From contig NZ_JABERD010000006.1 in the NCBI RefSeq assembly GCF_013044505.1, positions 47,281 to 111,280 of the forward strand: DNA of 64,000 nt, given 5' to 3'. The notes below the pieces were generated by a model. The model was not told the DNA's origin and did not search any database. It was given only the letters and a program-made list of their open reading frames with translations. Within the stretch, counting starts at the first letter, position 1, and each line of letters starts with the position of its first letter. This DNA is from Streptomyces sp. S3(2020). Its GTDB lineage: Bacteria > Actinomycetota > Actinomycetes > Streptomycetales > Streptomycetaceae. The position numbers and the translations under genes are program-made. This document shows positions 8,272 to 16,646 of this stretch, one piece after another.

Positions 8272-9345
8272 ATGCCTCACATGACCGCCTTCGCCAGGAA
8301 CCAGTGGTACGTCGCCGCCTACAGCCACGAGGTGGGGCGGGAGGAACTGCTGGGCCGGACGATCCTCGGGGAGCCGCTCGTGTTCTACCGGACCGAGGAG
8401 GAGGGCACGCCCGTCGCGCTGGCCGACCGGTGTGTGCACCGCCGGTTCCCGCTGCACGAGAAGCCGAGCCGGCTCGACGGTGACCGGCTGGTGTGCGGGT
8501 ATCACGGGTTCACGTACGACACGACGGGCACGTGTGTGTACGTGCCGGGGCAGAAACGCGTCCCGCGCACCGCGCGTGTCGCCTCGTACCCGATCGCCGA
8601 GCTGGACTCCCTGGTCTGGGTGTGGATCGGCGACCCGGCCCTCGCCGACGTCGACACCATCCCGCGGGCCCGGCACCTGGACTCCCCCGGCTGGACGACC
8701 GTGCGCGGCATGGAGCCCATCGACGCCGACTACGGACTCCTCGTCGACAACCTCCTCGACCTCTCCCACGAGACGTATCTGCACGGCGGTTACATCGGGA
8801 CCCCCGAGGTCGCCGAGACGCCGATCACGACCGAGGTCGACGAGGGTGCGGGCATCGTGCGGGTGAGCCGGCACATGGACGATGCCGAGTGCCCGCCGTT
8901 CTACGCCAAGTCCACCGGGATAGCGGGCCGGATCACGCGCTGGCAGGACATCGAGTACCACACGCCGTGCCTGTATCTGCTGCACAGCCGGGTCGCCCCG
9001 GTCGGTGTGGTGCCGGAGGCGGACGGCAGCGACCCGAACGGCTTCCACACCGAGGTGACGTACGCGATCACGCCGTCCTCCGACGGCAAGGTGTACGACT
9101 TCTGGATGGTCTCGCGCGACTGGGCGGTCGAGGACGACGAGGTCACCGAGTTCCTGCGGAAGAACAACCACACCGTCGTCATGCAGGACGTGGACGCGCT
9201 CAACCTGCTCCAGAAGACGCTCGGCACCGAGCGGACGGGGTACCAGGAGCTGAGCATCAACATCGACACCGGTGGCCTCGCCGCCCGCCGTATCCTCGCC
9301 CGGCTGGTCGAGGAGGGCGCCAAGCCCGTGGAGAAGGTCCAGTGA
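8272..9345 (+). CDS. vanA: Rieske non-heme iron oxygenase, VanA-type
   Basis: The 357-residue protein is the oxygenase component of a two-part aromatic O-demethylase/hydroxylase of the vanillate demethylase type. The Rieske [2Fe-2S] ligands are Cys54, His56, Cys75 and His78 (DRCVHRRFPL...CGYHGF). The mononuclear iron site is the NLLDLSHETYLHGG motif with His166 and His171. ATG 8272 has a ribosome site (GGGA) upstream; ATG 8281 is an alternative. The next gene starts within its stop codon, forming a tight operon with the reductase. Known VanA proteins turn vanillate into protocatechuate and formaldehyde; the real substrate here could be another methoxylated or chlorinated aromatic acid. Confidence 0.85.
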   Translation: MPHMTAFARNQWYVAAYSHEVGREELLGRTILGEPLVFYRTEEEGTPVALADRCVHRRFPLHEKPSRLDGDRLVCGYHGFTYDTTGTCVYVPGQKRVPRTARVASYPIAELDSLVWVWIGDPALADVDTIPRARHLDSPGWTTVRGMEPIDADYGLLVDNLLDLSHETYLHGGYIGTPEVAETPITTEVDEGAGIVRVSRHMDDAECPPFYAKSTGIAGRITRWQDIEYHTPCLYLLHSRVAPVGVVPEADGSDPNGFHTEVTYAITPSSDGKVYDFWMVSRDWAVEDDEVTEFLRKNNHTVVMQDVDALNLLQKTLGTERTGYQELSINIDTGGLAARRILARLVEEGAKPVEKVQ

Positions 9346-9527
9346 GCAGTCCGACGGGAGAGATCTACCGCATCGACTGGATGCCCGGCACGGACGTGCT
9401 GCACGGCACCTGTCACTGCGGCCGCGAGCACACCTCGCAGGACCCGATCGAGATGTGGGAGTGGATGCTCGCCCACCCGCGAGGACACGAGCCGCAAGGA
9501 CACGAGCCACGAGGAAGCACTTCATGA
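9342..9527 (+). CDS. 61-residue cysteine/histidine protein inside the vanAB operon
   Basis: The GTG at 9342 overlaps the vanA-type stop by 4 bases, and the stop overlaps the vanB-type ATG by 4 bases, so this small frame is locked between oxygenase and reductase. The product has a compact core GEIYRIDWMPGTDVL followed by HGTCHCGREH (Cys24, Cys26, with His21, His25 and His30). That cluster could bind a metal ion or contact an iron-sulfur partner. The tail has a small repeat (GHEPQGHEPRG, residues 48-58). I recognise no named family. Codon use is like its neighbours, which supports a real gene. A role in assembly or coupling of the two-component oxygenase is a guess from position. Confidence 0.75.
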   Translation: MSSPTGEIYRIDWMPGTDVLHGTCHCGREHTSQDPIEMWEWMLAHPRGHEPQGHEPRGSTS

Positions 9528-10462
9528 GTGACGTGTACGAAGCCGAACTCGTCGTCGGTCAGAGGCAGTTCGTCGCCGACGGCGTGCTCGCCCTCACGCT
9601 GTGCCACCCCCTCGGCGAACAGCTCCCGGCCTGGGAGCCCGGCGGTCACATCGACGTCATGCTCGGCCCCGGACTGGAACGCCAGTACTCCCTGTGCGGC
9701 GACCCGGCCGACCGCACCGCGTGGCGGATCGCCGTACTGCGCGAGCCGGCCGGGCGCGGCGGATCCGCCCATGTGCACGAGCAATTGAGGCAGGGCGACA
9801 AGGTGCGGGTGCGCGGTCCCCGCAACCACTTCGCCCTGGAGCCCGCCCCCGGCTACCGGTTCATCGCGGGCGGCATCGGCATCACCCCCATCCTGCCGAT
9901 GCTGGCGGCGGCGGAGTCCCGGGGCGCGCAGTGGTCCCTGCTGTACGGCGGGCGCACCCGTGACTCCATCGCGTTCACCGGGGAGTTGGGCCGCTACGGC
10001 GACCGGGTCACCGTCGCGCCGCAGGACGAGACCGGGTTGCTCGACCTGGCGTCGGTGCTCGACGACGTCCCCGAGGGCACCCTCGTCTACTGCTGCGGTC
10101 CTGGTCCCCTGCTGGACGCGGTGGAGGCGCGCTGCCCGGCCGGGGTGCTGCGCCTGGAGCGGTTCACGCCGAAGGAGCAGGAGGGCGGCGAGAACACCGA
10201 GTTCGAGGTCGAGTTGGCGCAGAGCGGCCGGACGGTGACCGTACCGGCGGACGTCTCCGTGCTGGACGCCGTGCGCGGCGCAGGTGTGGAGGTGCTCTTC
10301 TCCTGTACCGAGGGCACCTGCGGGACGTGCGAGACCGATGTCCTCGAAGGCGCCCCGGACCACCGGGACTCGGTGCTCACGGACGCGGAGCGGGAGGCCG
10401 GGGAGACGATGATGATCTGTGTGTCCCGGTGCCGGGGGAAGCGGCTCGTCCTCGACCTGTAG
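9524..10462 (+). CDS. vanB: Ferredoxin reductase component, VanB-type
   Basis: The 312-residue reductase passes electrons from NAD(P)H through flavin and a [2Fe-2S] centre to the Rieske oxygenase encoded upstream. The flavin-binding motif is RQYSLCGD (residues 53-60), the nucleotide-binding Gly-rich segment is IAGGIGITPILPML (114-127), and CCGPGPL marks the end of that domain. A plant-type ferredoxin domain lies at the C-terminus with Cys261, Cys266, Cys269 and Cys299. Domain order FMN-NAD-[2Fe-2S] is that of VanB/phthalate-dioxygenase reductases. The 3' end overlaps the converging IclR gene by 86 bases. Confidence 0.88.
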   Translation: MSDVYEAELVVGQRQFVADGVLALTLCHPLGEQLPAWEPGGHIDVMLGPGLERQYSLCGDPADRTAWRIAVLREPAGRGGSAHVHEQLRQGDKVRVRGPRNHFALEPAPGYRFIAGGIGITPILPMLAAAESRGAQWSLLYGGRTRDSIAFTGELGRYGDRVTVAPQDETGLLDLASVLDDVPEGTLVYCCGPGPLLDAVEARCPAGVLRLERFTPKEQEGGENTEFEVELAQSGRTVTVPADVSVLDAVRGAGVEVLFSCTEGTCGTCETDVLEGAPDHRDSVLTDAEREAGETMMICVSRCRGKRLVLDL

Positions 10463-11231
10463 CCATCCCGAGGTCGGCCTCGATCCCGGCGACCGTGTCC
10501 AGCAGATGCGGCAGCAGCTCACGGCGGACCGACGCCACGGTGTTGCGGCTGGCGTGCACCGGGATGTTCACCGCCGCGACCACCTCGCCGCTCCGGTCCC
10601 GCACCGGGGCGGCGACCGAGCGCAGCCCCTCCTCCAACTCCTGGTCGACGATGGCGTATCCGCGTGCCCGCACCTTGTCGAGCTCGGCGCGCAGCAGGCC
10701 CTCGTCGGTGATCGTGCGTGGCGTCAGGGGGCGCAGGTCGGCCCGTGCCAGCCTCGACTCGCGTTCCTCCTCGGTCAGATGGGCGAGGATCACCCGGCCC
10801 ACCGAGGTGACGTGCGCCGGGAAGCGGGTCCCGACGGTGATCGCGGCCGTCATGATGCGGCGCGCGGGGACCCGGGCGACGTACACGATGTCGTCGCCGT
10901 CGAGCACGCACAGGGACGACGACTCCCTTGTGCGGTCGACCAGTTGCTCCAGATGCGGTTCGGCGATCTGCGCCAGCGAGAAGCCCGCGAGATAGGAGTA
11001 GCCGAGTTCCAGCACACGTGGCGTGAGCCGGAACGCCCGTCCGTCGGCGTGCACGTATCCGAGGTCGACGAGGGTGAGCAGGAAACGCCGGGCCGCCGCG
11101 CGGGTCAGTCCGCAGGTGCGCGCGACCTCGGCGAGCGTCAGTTCCGGGTGTTCCGCGTCGAACGCGCGGATCACGGCGAGGCCCCGCTCGAAGGAGCGGA
11201 CGAAGTGCGGGGCGCGGGCTGCTGCAGGCAT
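10377..11231 (-). CDS. IclR-family regulator (PcaR/PobR-like)
   Basis: The 284-residue protein has an N-terminal winged HTH (LTLAEVARTCGLTRAAARRFLLTLVDLGYV, about residues 30-58). The IclR effector domain follows, with VARVPARRIMTAAITVGTRFPAHVTSVGRVIL and SVAAPVRDRSGEVVAAVNI. This matches the PcaR/PobR branch that senses aromatic acids. ATG 11231 is chosen because GGAGG lies 5 bases ahead; the frame extends 45 codons further upstream but through the divergent promoter. It lies between the vanAB-type operon and an ABC importer and probably controls one or both. The Ser/Pro-rich last 34 residues overlap vanB and look like a recent C-terminal extension. Confidence 0.88.
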   Translation of the reverse strand: MPAAARAPHFVRSFERGLAVIRAFDAEHPELTLAEVARTCGLTRAAARRFLLTLVDLGYVHADGRAFRLTPRVLELGYSYLAGFSLAQIAEPHLEQLVDRTRESSSLCVLDGDDIVYVARVPARRIMTAAITVGTRFPAHVTSVGRVILAHLTEEERESRLARADLRPLTPRTITDEGLLRAELDKVRARGYAIVDQELEEGLRSVAAPVRDRSGEVVAAVNIPVHASRNTVASVRRELLPHLLDTVAGIEADLGMATGRGRAASPGTGTHRSSSSPRPPAPRP

Positions 11232-11298
11232 CGTCGCCTCCAGGGGACGCACGAAGTGCGTTGAGCCCGCAGGCCAGACGCACGGTTCGATAACTGTC

Positions 11299-11310
11299 AA
11301 CAATATTGTT
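11299..11310. promoter_or_regulatory. AT-rich palindrome AACAATATTGTT, candidate IclR operator
   Basis: A perfect 12-bp palindrome, strikingly AT-rich for this DNA, lies between the divergent iclR-type gene and the ABC importer. It sits 11 bases upstream of a good -35 box for the importer and 67 bases from the regulator's start, a position suited to control of both. Confidence 0.55.
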
Positions 11311-11321
11311 AGCCAAAGGCA

Positions 11322-11350
11322 TTGACCGCGGCGAGCAAAGACTCTACCTT
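11322..11350 (+). promoter_or_regulatory. Probable promoter of the NMT1-type ABC operon
   Basis: TTGACC (11322-11327) and TACCTT (11345-11350) are separated by 17 bases, close to the housekeeping consensus, and lie 70 bases upstream of the first importer gene. Confidence 0.5.
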
Positions 11351-11419
11351 TCGCGCTGTGCACCACTGTGCGCTATGCGCACAACCTGTCGGAACAACGA
11401 AGTCTGCGCAGGAGGAGCC

Positions 11420-12391
11420 ATGCGTCGTCTGCTCGCCGCTCTCGCGGCCGGAGCATTCCTGGTCACCGTGTCGGCCTGTGGCTCGTCCGGGGACAGTACG
11501 GGGTCGGACAAGGAGTCGTCGTCCGGCGGCACCACCAAGGTCAAGGTCGGCGTCATCCCCATCGTCGATGTCGCCCCGCTCTATCTGGGGCAGGAGAAGG
11601 GCTTCTTCAAGAAGCAGGGTCTGGAGCTGGAGGTCTCGCTCGCCCAGGGCGGCGCGGCGATCGTGCCCGCCGTCGCCAGCGGCCAGTACCAGTTCGGCTT
11701 CTCCAACTCGACCTCACTGATGATCGCCCAGTCCAACAACGTGCCCGTGAAGGTCGTTTCCAACGGCATCGCCTCAACGGGCGTACAGGGCAAGGACTTC
11801 GGGGCCCTCACCGTGAAGGGCGACAGCTCGATCAAGTCGGCCGACCAGCTGGAGGGCAAGAAGGTCGCCATCAACACCCTGAAGAACATCAACGAGACCG
11901 CGGTGCGCGAGTCGGTGCGCAAGGCGGGCGGCGACCCGGACAAGGTGAAGTTCGTCGAGCTCGCCTTCGACCAGATGCCGGCCGCCCTCGACAGCGGGCA
12001 GATCGACGCGGCCATGGTGGTCGAACCGGCGCTCGCGACCGTGAAGAGCCAGGGCGCCAAGGAGATCGCCTCACCGCTCGTGGACGTGGCGCCCGAACTC
12101 ACCGTGGCCATGTACTTCACCTCGACGTCGTACGAGCAGCAGAACGCGGCCGTCGTGAAGAAGTTCCAGACCGCCATCGCCGAGTCGCTCGCCTACGCGG
12201 ACGCCCACCCGGACGAGGCCCGCCAGATCGTCACCACCTACACGAAGATCCCCGCGGCCGTGCTGGCGAAGGTCACCCTGCCCGCATGGCCGGCCGAACC
12301 GAATCGCGCCTCCCTGGACGCGCTGGAGAAGCTCGGCCAGTCGGACGGCCTCTTCAAGACGGCACCCGACCTGGACAAGCTGCTGCCGTGA
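11420..12391 (+). CDS. ABC importer substrate-binding lipoprotein (NMT1/TauA/SsuA type)
   Basis: The 323-residue lipoprotein has a signal peptide ending in the lipobox VSAC (Cys20). The mature domain is of the NMT1/THI5-like fold (PIVDVAPLYLGQEKGFFKKQGLELEV) used for aromatic acids, sulfonates, taurine and thiamine precursors. GGAGGAG lies 3 bases before the ATG. Its stop overlaps the permease GTG by 4 bases, beginning a four-gene importer operon. The neighbouring aromatic oxygenase and IclR gene suggest an aromatic carboxylate as substrate, which is inference from context. Confidence 0.9.
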   Translation: MRRLLAALAAGAFLVTVSACGSSGDSTGSDKESSSGGTTKVKVGVIPIVDVAPLYLGQEKGFFKKQGLELEVSLAQGGAAIVPAVASGQYQFGFSNSTSLMIAQSNNVPVKVVSNGIASTGVQGKDFGALTVKGDSSIKSADQLEGKKVAINTLKNINETAVRESVRKAGGDPDKVKFVELAFDQMPAALDSGQIDAAMVVEPALATVKSQGAKEIASPLVDVAPELTVAMYFTSTSYEQQNAAVVKKFQTAIAESLAYADAHPDEARQIVTTYTKIPAAVLAKVTLPAWPAEPNRASLDALEKLGQSDGLFKTAPDLDKLLP

Positions 12392-13161
12392 AAGGACTCA
12401 ACTTCGCACTCGGCGCCGCCGGGCTCGCGGCCTTCCTCGCCCTGGGCGAGGCGGTGCCGCGGCTCGGCCTCGTCAAAGAGGCCTACTTCCCACCGACCAG
12501 CCGCATCGCCGACGCCCTGGGCACCGAGCTCTCCGACGACACCTTCTGGACGGCGCTCGGCGACACCCTCACCGGCTGGGCGCTGGGCCTGCTCATCGCC
12601 TCGACGGCGGGCATCGTCATCGGCGTCGCCATCGCGGTGGTGCCGTATCTGCGCGAGGCCACCGCCTCCACGATCGAGTTCCTGCGCCCGATCCCCTCGG
12701 TCGCCCTGATCCCCCTCGCGGTGCTGTTGTACGGCACCGAACTGCGCTCGGTGCTGTTGCTCGTCGTCTACGCCTCGTTCTGGCAGGTGCTGATCCAGGT
12801 CCTGTACGGCGTCCAGGACGTCGACCCGGTCGCCGAGGAGACGGCGCGCTCCTACGGTCTCGGCCCCTGGGCACGGGTCCGGCACGTGCTGTGGCCGACC
12901 GCGCTGCCGTACGTCATGACCGGCGTCCGGCTGGCCGCCGCCGTCGCGCTGATCCTCGCCATCACCGCCGAACTCGTCATCGGCGCCCCGGGGTTGGGCG
13001 CCCGTATCGCGGTCGCGCAGAACTCCCAGGCGGTGCCGGAGATGTACGCGCTGATCGTGGTCACCGGTGTCCTGGGGCTGCTCATCAACGTGGGCGCGCG
13101 TACCGTGGAGCGGCGGGCCCTGGCATGGCATCAGTCGGTGCGCGGGGAGGTGGCGGTGTGA
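12388..13161 (+). CDS. ABC importer permease 1 (SsuC/TauC type)
   Basis: The 257-residue permease has about six membrane helices and the conserved cytoplasmic EAA-type loop VAEETARSYGLGPWARVRHVLWPTALPYVMTG, which docks onto the ATPase. The sequence FLRPIPSVALIPLAVLLYG is typical of the SsuC/TauC family. It starts with GTG overlapping the stop of the binding-protein gene, and its stop overlaps the second permease. With that partner it would form a heterodimeric channel, unlike the homodimer common in sulfonate systems. Confidence 0.9.
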   Translation: MKGLNFALGAAGLAAFLALGEAVPRLGLVKEAYFPPTSRIADALGTELSDDTFWTALGDTLTGWALGLLIASTAGIVIGVAIAVVPYLREATASTIEFLRPIPSVALIPLAVLLYGTELRSVLLLVVYASFWQVLIQVLYGVQDVDPVAEETARSYGLGPWARVRHVLWPTALPYVMTGVRLAAAVALILAITAELVIGAPGLGARIAVAQNSQAVPEMYALIVVTGVLGLLINVGARTVERRALAWHQSVRGEVAV

Positions 13162-13949
13162 GGGACAGTGTGAGGAGCGCTCTGCTGCGGCTGTGCTTCG
13201 TACTCGCGCTGCCCGCGCTGCTGTTCACGATCTGGTGGTTCGCGTCCGACGGCAGTACCGACGTGTTCTGGCCGCCGCTGCGGACCATCCTGACGACCTT
13301 CCCGGACGTCTGGACGGGCCGGCGGTTCGAGGACGACGTGCTGCCCAGCGTGCTCCGGCTCTCGGCCGGGTACGCCGTGGCCGCCGTCGTGGGTGTCGCC
13401 GTCGGCCTGGTCATCGGCTCCTACCGGCGGGTGCGGGCGGTGTGCGAGCCGGTCCTGGAGTTCCTGCGGGCGGTGCCCCCGCCGGTCCTCGTCCCGGTCA
13501 TCATGCTGTTCGCAGGCATCGACGACACGATGAAGATCGTCGTGATCGCCAGCGGCTGTGTCTGGCCGATCCTGCTCAACACGGTCGAGGGCGTGCGCGC
13601 GGTGGACTCCGTGATGGCGGAGACGGCCCGCTCGTACGGCATCACGGGCATCGCCCGCCTCAAGGACGTGGTGCTGCGGTCGGCGAGTCCGCAGATCTTC
13701 GCGGGGCTGCGGCAGGCCCTGTCGATCGGCATCATCCTCATGGTCATCAGCGAGATGTTCGCGGCCAGCGACGGCCTCGGCTTCACCGTCGTGCAGTTCC
13801 AGCGCAGTTTCGCGGTCCCCGAGATGTGGACCGGGATCCTCGTCCTCGGTCTGCTCGGCTTCGTGCTCTCCGTCGTCTTCCAGCTGGTCGAGCGGCGGGT
13901 CCTCGGCTGGTACCACGGTCTGCGGGCCTCGACCCGGCGGTCCCCGTGA
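13158..13949 (+). CDS. ABC importer permease 2 (SsuC/TauC type)
   Basis: The 263-residue membrane protein is a paralogue of the preceding permease, with EFLRAVPPPVLVPVIMLFAGIDDTMKI and an EAA-type loop MAETARSYGITGIARLKDVVLRSASPQIFAG. It starts at a GTG coupled to the previous stop. Two distinct permeases in one NMT1-type operon imply a heterodimeric transporter. Helix count is about six. Confidence 0.9.
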   Translation: MRDSVRSALLRLCFVLALPALLFTIWWFASDGSTDVFWPPLRTILTTFPDVWTGRRFEDDVLPSVLRLSAGYAVAAVVGVAVGLVIGSYRRVRAVCEPVLEFLRAVPPPVLVPVIMLFAGIDDTMKIVVIASGCVWPILLNTVEGVRAVDSVMAETARSYGITGIARLKDVVLRSASPQIFAGLRQALSIGIILMVISEMFAASDGLGFTVVQFQRSFAVPEMWTGILVLGLLGFVLSVVFQLVERRVLGWYHGLRASTRRSP

Positions 13950-13969
13950 CGCTCACGAAAGGGCGGTCC

Positions 13970-14788
13970 ATGCACGCACTTGTCGTATCCGGCCTGACCA
14001 AGGTCTACGAGGGGTCAGGGCGCCGCGTGGAGGCGGTGCGCGACCTCACCTTCACCGTCGAGGCGGGCGAACTCGTCTGCCTGGTCGGCCCGTCGGGCTG
14101 CGGCAAGACGACGCTGCTGAAGTGCATGGGCGGCCTCCTCGCCCCGACCGGCGGCGAAGTCCTGCTGGCGGGCCGGAAGGTGAACGGCCCGCCGCCCGGG
14201 ATGGCGTTCGTGTTCCAGGAGTACGGGCGCAGCCTCTTCCCGTGGAAGCGGGTCGGCGAGAACGTCGAACTCCCACTGAAGCAGAAGAACTTGAGCAAGG
14301 CGCGACGCCGGGAGCTGGTCGCCGACGCGCTGGCGTCGGTGGGGCTCGCGGACGCCGCCGGGGCCTACCCCTGGCAGCTGTCCGGCGGGATGCAGCAGCG
14401 GGTGGCGATCGCCCGCGCGCTGGCGTACGAGCCCGAAGTGCTGCTGATGGACGAGCCGTTCGCGGCCGTGGACGCCCAGACCCGCGCCGATCTGGAGGAC
14501 CTGGTACGGCGGTTGTGGCGGGAGCGCGGCATCACCATCCTGTTCGTCACCCACGACATCGACGAAGCGGTGTACCTGGGCGAGCGGGTGATCGTGCTGT
14601 CCGCCTCCCCCACCGTCGTACAGGAGCAGCTGAAGGTCGATCTCCCGGACGAGCGCGACCAGTTGCACACCCGGGTGGCCCCGCGCTTCGCCGAGCTGCG
14701 GACCCATGTGTACGAGCAGATCCAGGCGGCGAAGCGCGGGGTCCCGCAGGACGCGCTCACGAAGTCGGACACGCCGCCACCTCGCTGA
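13970..14788 (+). CDS. ABC importer ATPase (SsuB/TauB type)
   Basis: The 272-residue ATPase drives the importer encoded by the three preceding genes. Walker A is GPSGCGKTT (40-48), the signature is LSGGMQQR (137-144), Walker B is LLMDEPF (158-164), and the switch His lies in FVTHDIDEA. An AAAGGG ribosome site lies upstream of ATG 13970; an alternative GTG at 13946 would overlap the permease stop by 4 bases in the style of its neighbours and add eight residues. It converges on the gntR-type gene. Confidence 0.9.
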   Translation: MHALVVSGLTKVYEGSGRRVEAVRDLTFTVEAGELVCLVGPSGCGKTTLLKCMGGLLAPTGGEVLLAGRKVNGPPPGMAFVFQEYGRSLFPWKRVGENVELPLKQKNLSKARRRELVADALASVGLADAAGAYPWQLSGGMQQRVAIARALAYEPEVLLMDEPFAAVDAQTRADLEDLVRRLWRERGITILFVTHDIDEAVYLGERVIVLSASPTVVQEQLKVDLPDERDQLHTRVAPRFAELRTHVYEQIQAAKRGVPQDALTKSDTPPPR

Positions 14789-14796
14789 GGGGTGCG

Positions 14797-14814
14797 GCCG
14801 GGCGGGAGACCGGC
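14797..14814. terminator. Short hairpin between converging genes
   Basis: GCCGG (14797-14801) pairs with CCGGC (14810-14814) around an 8-base loop in the 27-base gap between the ABC ATPase gene and the converging GntR gene. The stem is short, so the call is weak. Confidence 0.3.
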
Positions 14815-14815
14815 G

Positions 14816-15511
14816 TCACTTGGCGGCCCAGAGGCCGCGGACATGCCCGAGGTGGCGGGTCATGACCGTGCGGACGGCGTGCTCGTCGCGGGCGACGAGG
14901 GCGTCCAGGATCTCCAGGTGCTCCTCGGCGGAGGCCAGCAGCCGGCCCGCCTCCAGCAGGGCGGTGAGCCCGTAGAGGCGGGAGCGCTTGCGCAGGTCGC
15001 CGACGACCTCGACGAGGTGGGTGTTGCCGGCGAGGGCGAGCAGGCCGAGGTGGAAGCGGGTGTCGGCCTCGACGTAGCCGACGAGGTCACCGCGGGCGGC
15101 GGCCTGGACGATCTCCCGGGCGGCCGGGCGCAGCGCCTCCAGGGAGACCGGGTCGGCGGTGCCGGCCAGCTCCACCACGGTCGGGATCTCCACGAGGGCA
15201 CGGATGTGGGTGTACTCGTCGAGTTGCTTCTCGGAGACCGCGGTGACGCGGAAGCCCTTGTTGGGAACGGTGTCGACCAGTCCCTCCTTGGCCAGATCCA
15301 GCATGGCCTCGCGCACCGGGGTGGCCGAGACGCCGAAGCGGGCGGCGAGCGTGGGTGCCGAGTAGACCTCGCCGGGGAGCAGCTCACCGGCGATCAGGGC
15401 GGCCCGCAGGGCGTCGGCGACCCGTTCCCGGTAGCTGCTCCTCCGGCCGCCCAGGACGGGCAGCGCCGGGGCGGTGGCAGGGGTGGGGGCGCTGGTGCGC
15501 TGGGCAGCCAT
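14816..15511 (-). CDS. GntR/FadR-family regulator of the hydroxyproline cluster
   Basis: The 231-residue regulator has a winged HTH (YSAPTLAARFGVSATPVREAMLDLAKEGLV, about residues 50-80). An all-helical FCD ligand domain follows, with the metal-site residues suggested by DTRFHLGLLALAGNTHL and RHLGHV. Such proteins usually repress catabolic operons until a small carboxylate binds. It is the last gene downstream of the hydroxyproline catabolic genes on the same strand. GGAGA lies 8 bases upstream of the ATG. The heptamer ATGTCAC just upstream (15535-15541) recurs at two other promoters of the cluster, a probable autoregulated regulon. Confidence 0.88.
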   Translation of the reverse strand: MAAQRTSAPTPATAPALPVLGGRRSSYRERVADALRAALIAGELLPGEVYSAPTLAARFGVSATPVREAMLDLAKEGLVDTVPNKGFRVTAVSEKQLDEYTHIRALVEIPTVVELAGTADPVSLEALRPAAREIVQAAARGDLVGYVEADTRFHLGLLALAGNTHLVEVVGDLRKRSRLYGLTALLEAGRLLASAEEHLEILDALVARDEHAVRTVMTRHLGHVRGLWAAK

Positions 15512-15534
15512 GAGGGCGGTCTCCTAGTGGTGCA

Positions 15535-15541
15535 ATGTCAC
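15535..15541. promoter_or_regulatory. ATGTCAC box upstream of gntR-type gene (site A)
   Basis: TGCAATGTCAC lies 20-30 bases upstream of the gntR-type start. The core ATGTCAC is shared with the promoters at 17576 and 20487 and is a candidate half-site of the encoded regulator. Confidence 0.45.
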
Positions 15542-15624
15542 GCGGCATCGCCATTATCGGCCTCCGGGAAGCCGCCTGGACGCGGAGGGCGGCCGGGGAC
15601 TGCCTGGGGCTGCCTGGGGAACGT

Positions 15625-16626
15625 CTAGAGGACGAACCCCGCCGGGAAGGGGTCGGTCGGGTCGAGCAGGTACTGGGCGGTGCCCGTGATCCAGGCCCGG
15701 CCGGTGAAGCTGGGCAGGACGGCGGGGAGGCCGGCGACCTCGGTGGTGCCGAGGAGGCGGCCGGTGAACCGGGTCCCGATGAAGGACTCGTTCACGAACT
15801 CGGTGTTCAGGGGGAGTTCGCCGCGCGCGTGGAGCTGGGCCATGCGCGCGCTGGTGCCGGTGCCGCAGGGCGAGCGGTCGAACCAGCCGGGGTGGATCGC
15901 CATCGCGTGCCGGGAGAGCCGGGCGGTGGCGCCGGGGGCGTACAGGTGGACGTGGTGACAGCCGTGGATGGAGGGGTCCTCCGGGTGGACGGGCTCCGCC
16001 TCGGCGTTGATCGCCTCCATGAGGGAGAGTCCCGCCTGGAGGATGTCGTCCTTGCGGGAGCGGTCGAAGGGCAGCCCGAACTCCTCCAGCGGCAGGATGG
16101 CGTAGAAGTTGCCGCCGTATGCCAGGTCATATGTCACCGTGCGCCCGTCGGGCAGTGTGATCTTGCGGTCGAGGCCCACGGCGAAGGACGGCACGTTCTT
16201 GAGGGTGACCGCCCTCGCGGCACCGTCCTCCACCTCGACCTCGGCGACGACGAGGCCGGCCGGGGTGTCGAGCCGGATCGTGGTGACGGGCTCGACGACC
16301 TCGACCATGCCGGTCTCCACCAGCACGGTGGCCACTCCGATGGTGCCGTGTCCGCACATCGGCAGATAGCCGGAGACCTCGATGTAGATGACGCCCCAGT
16401 CGCAGTCCGGGCGGGTGGGCGGCTGGAGGACGGCGCCGCTCATCGCCGCGTGGCCGCGGGGTTCGTTCATCAGGAGCTGCTTGATGTCGTCGCGGTGCTC
16501 ACGGAAGTACAGCCGCCGCTCGTTCATGGTCGCGCCGGGGATCGTGCCGATGCCGCCGGTGATCACCCGGGTGGGCATGCCCTCGGTGTGCGAGTCGACG
16601 GCGTGCAGGACGAGTTTGCTGCGCAT
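15625..16626 (-). CDS. Proline racemase family, probable 4-hydroxyproline 2-epimerase
   Basis: The 333-residue enzyme belongs to the two-cysteine proline racemase/hydroxyproline epimerase family. The catalytic pair is Cys91 in MCGHGTIG and Cys254 in DRSPCGTGTSAR; having both argues for a racemase/epimerase and against the trans-3-hydroxyproline dehydratase branch, which has lost the first Cys. It would convert trans-4-hydroxy-L-proline to cis-4-hydroxy-D-proline, the substrate of the dehydrogenase encoded upstream. A GGAGG-like site precedes ATG 16626. It lies 20 bases downstream of the DapA-type gene, probably in one transcript. Confidence 0.88.
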   Translation of the reverse strand: MRSKLVLHAVDSHTEGMPTRVITGGIGTIPGATMNERRLYFREHRDDIKQLLMNEPRGHAAMSGAVLQPPTRPDCDWGVIYIEVSGYLPMCGHGTIGVATVLVETGMVEVVEPVTTIRLDTPAGLVVAEVEVEDGAARAVTLKNVPSFAVGLDRKITLPDGRTVTYDLAYGGNFYAILPLEEFGLPFDRSRKDDILQAGLSLMEAINAEAEPVHPEDPSIHGCHHVHLYAPGATARLSRHAMAIHPGWFDRSPCGTGTSARMAQLHARGELPLNTEFVNESFIGTRFTGRLLGTTEVAGLPAVLPSFTGRAWITGTAQYLLDPTDPFPAGFVL

Positions 16627-16646
16627 GGATCCAGCCTCCTTCGCGG

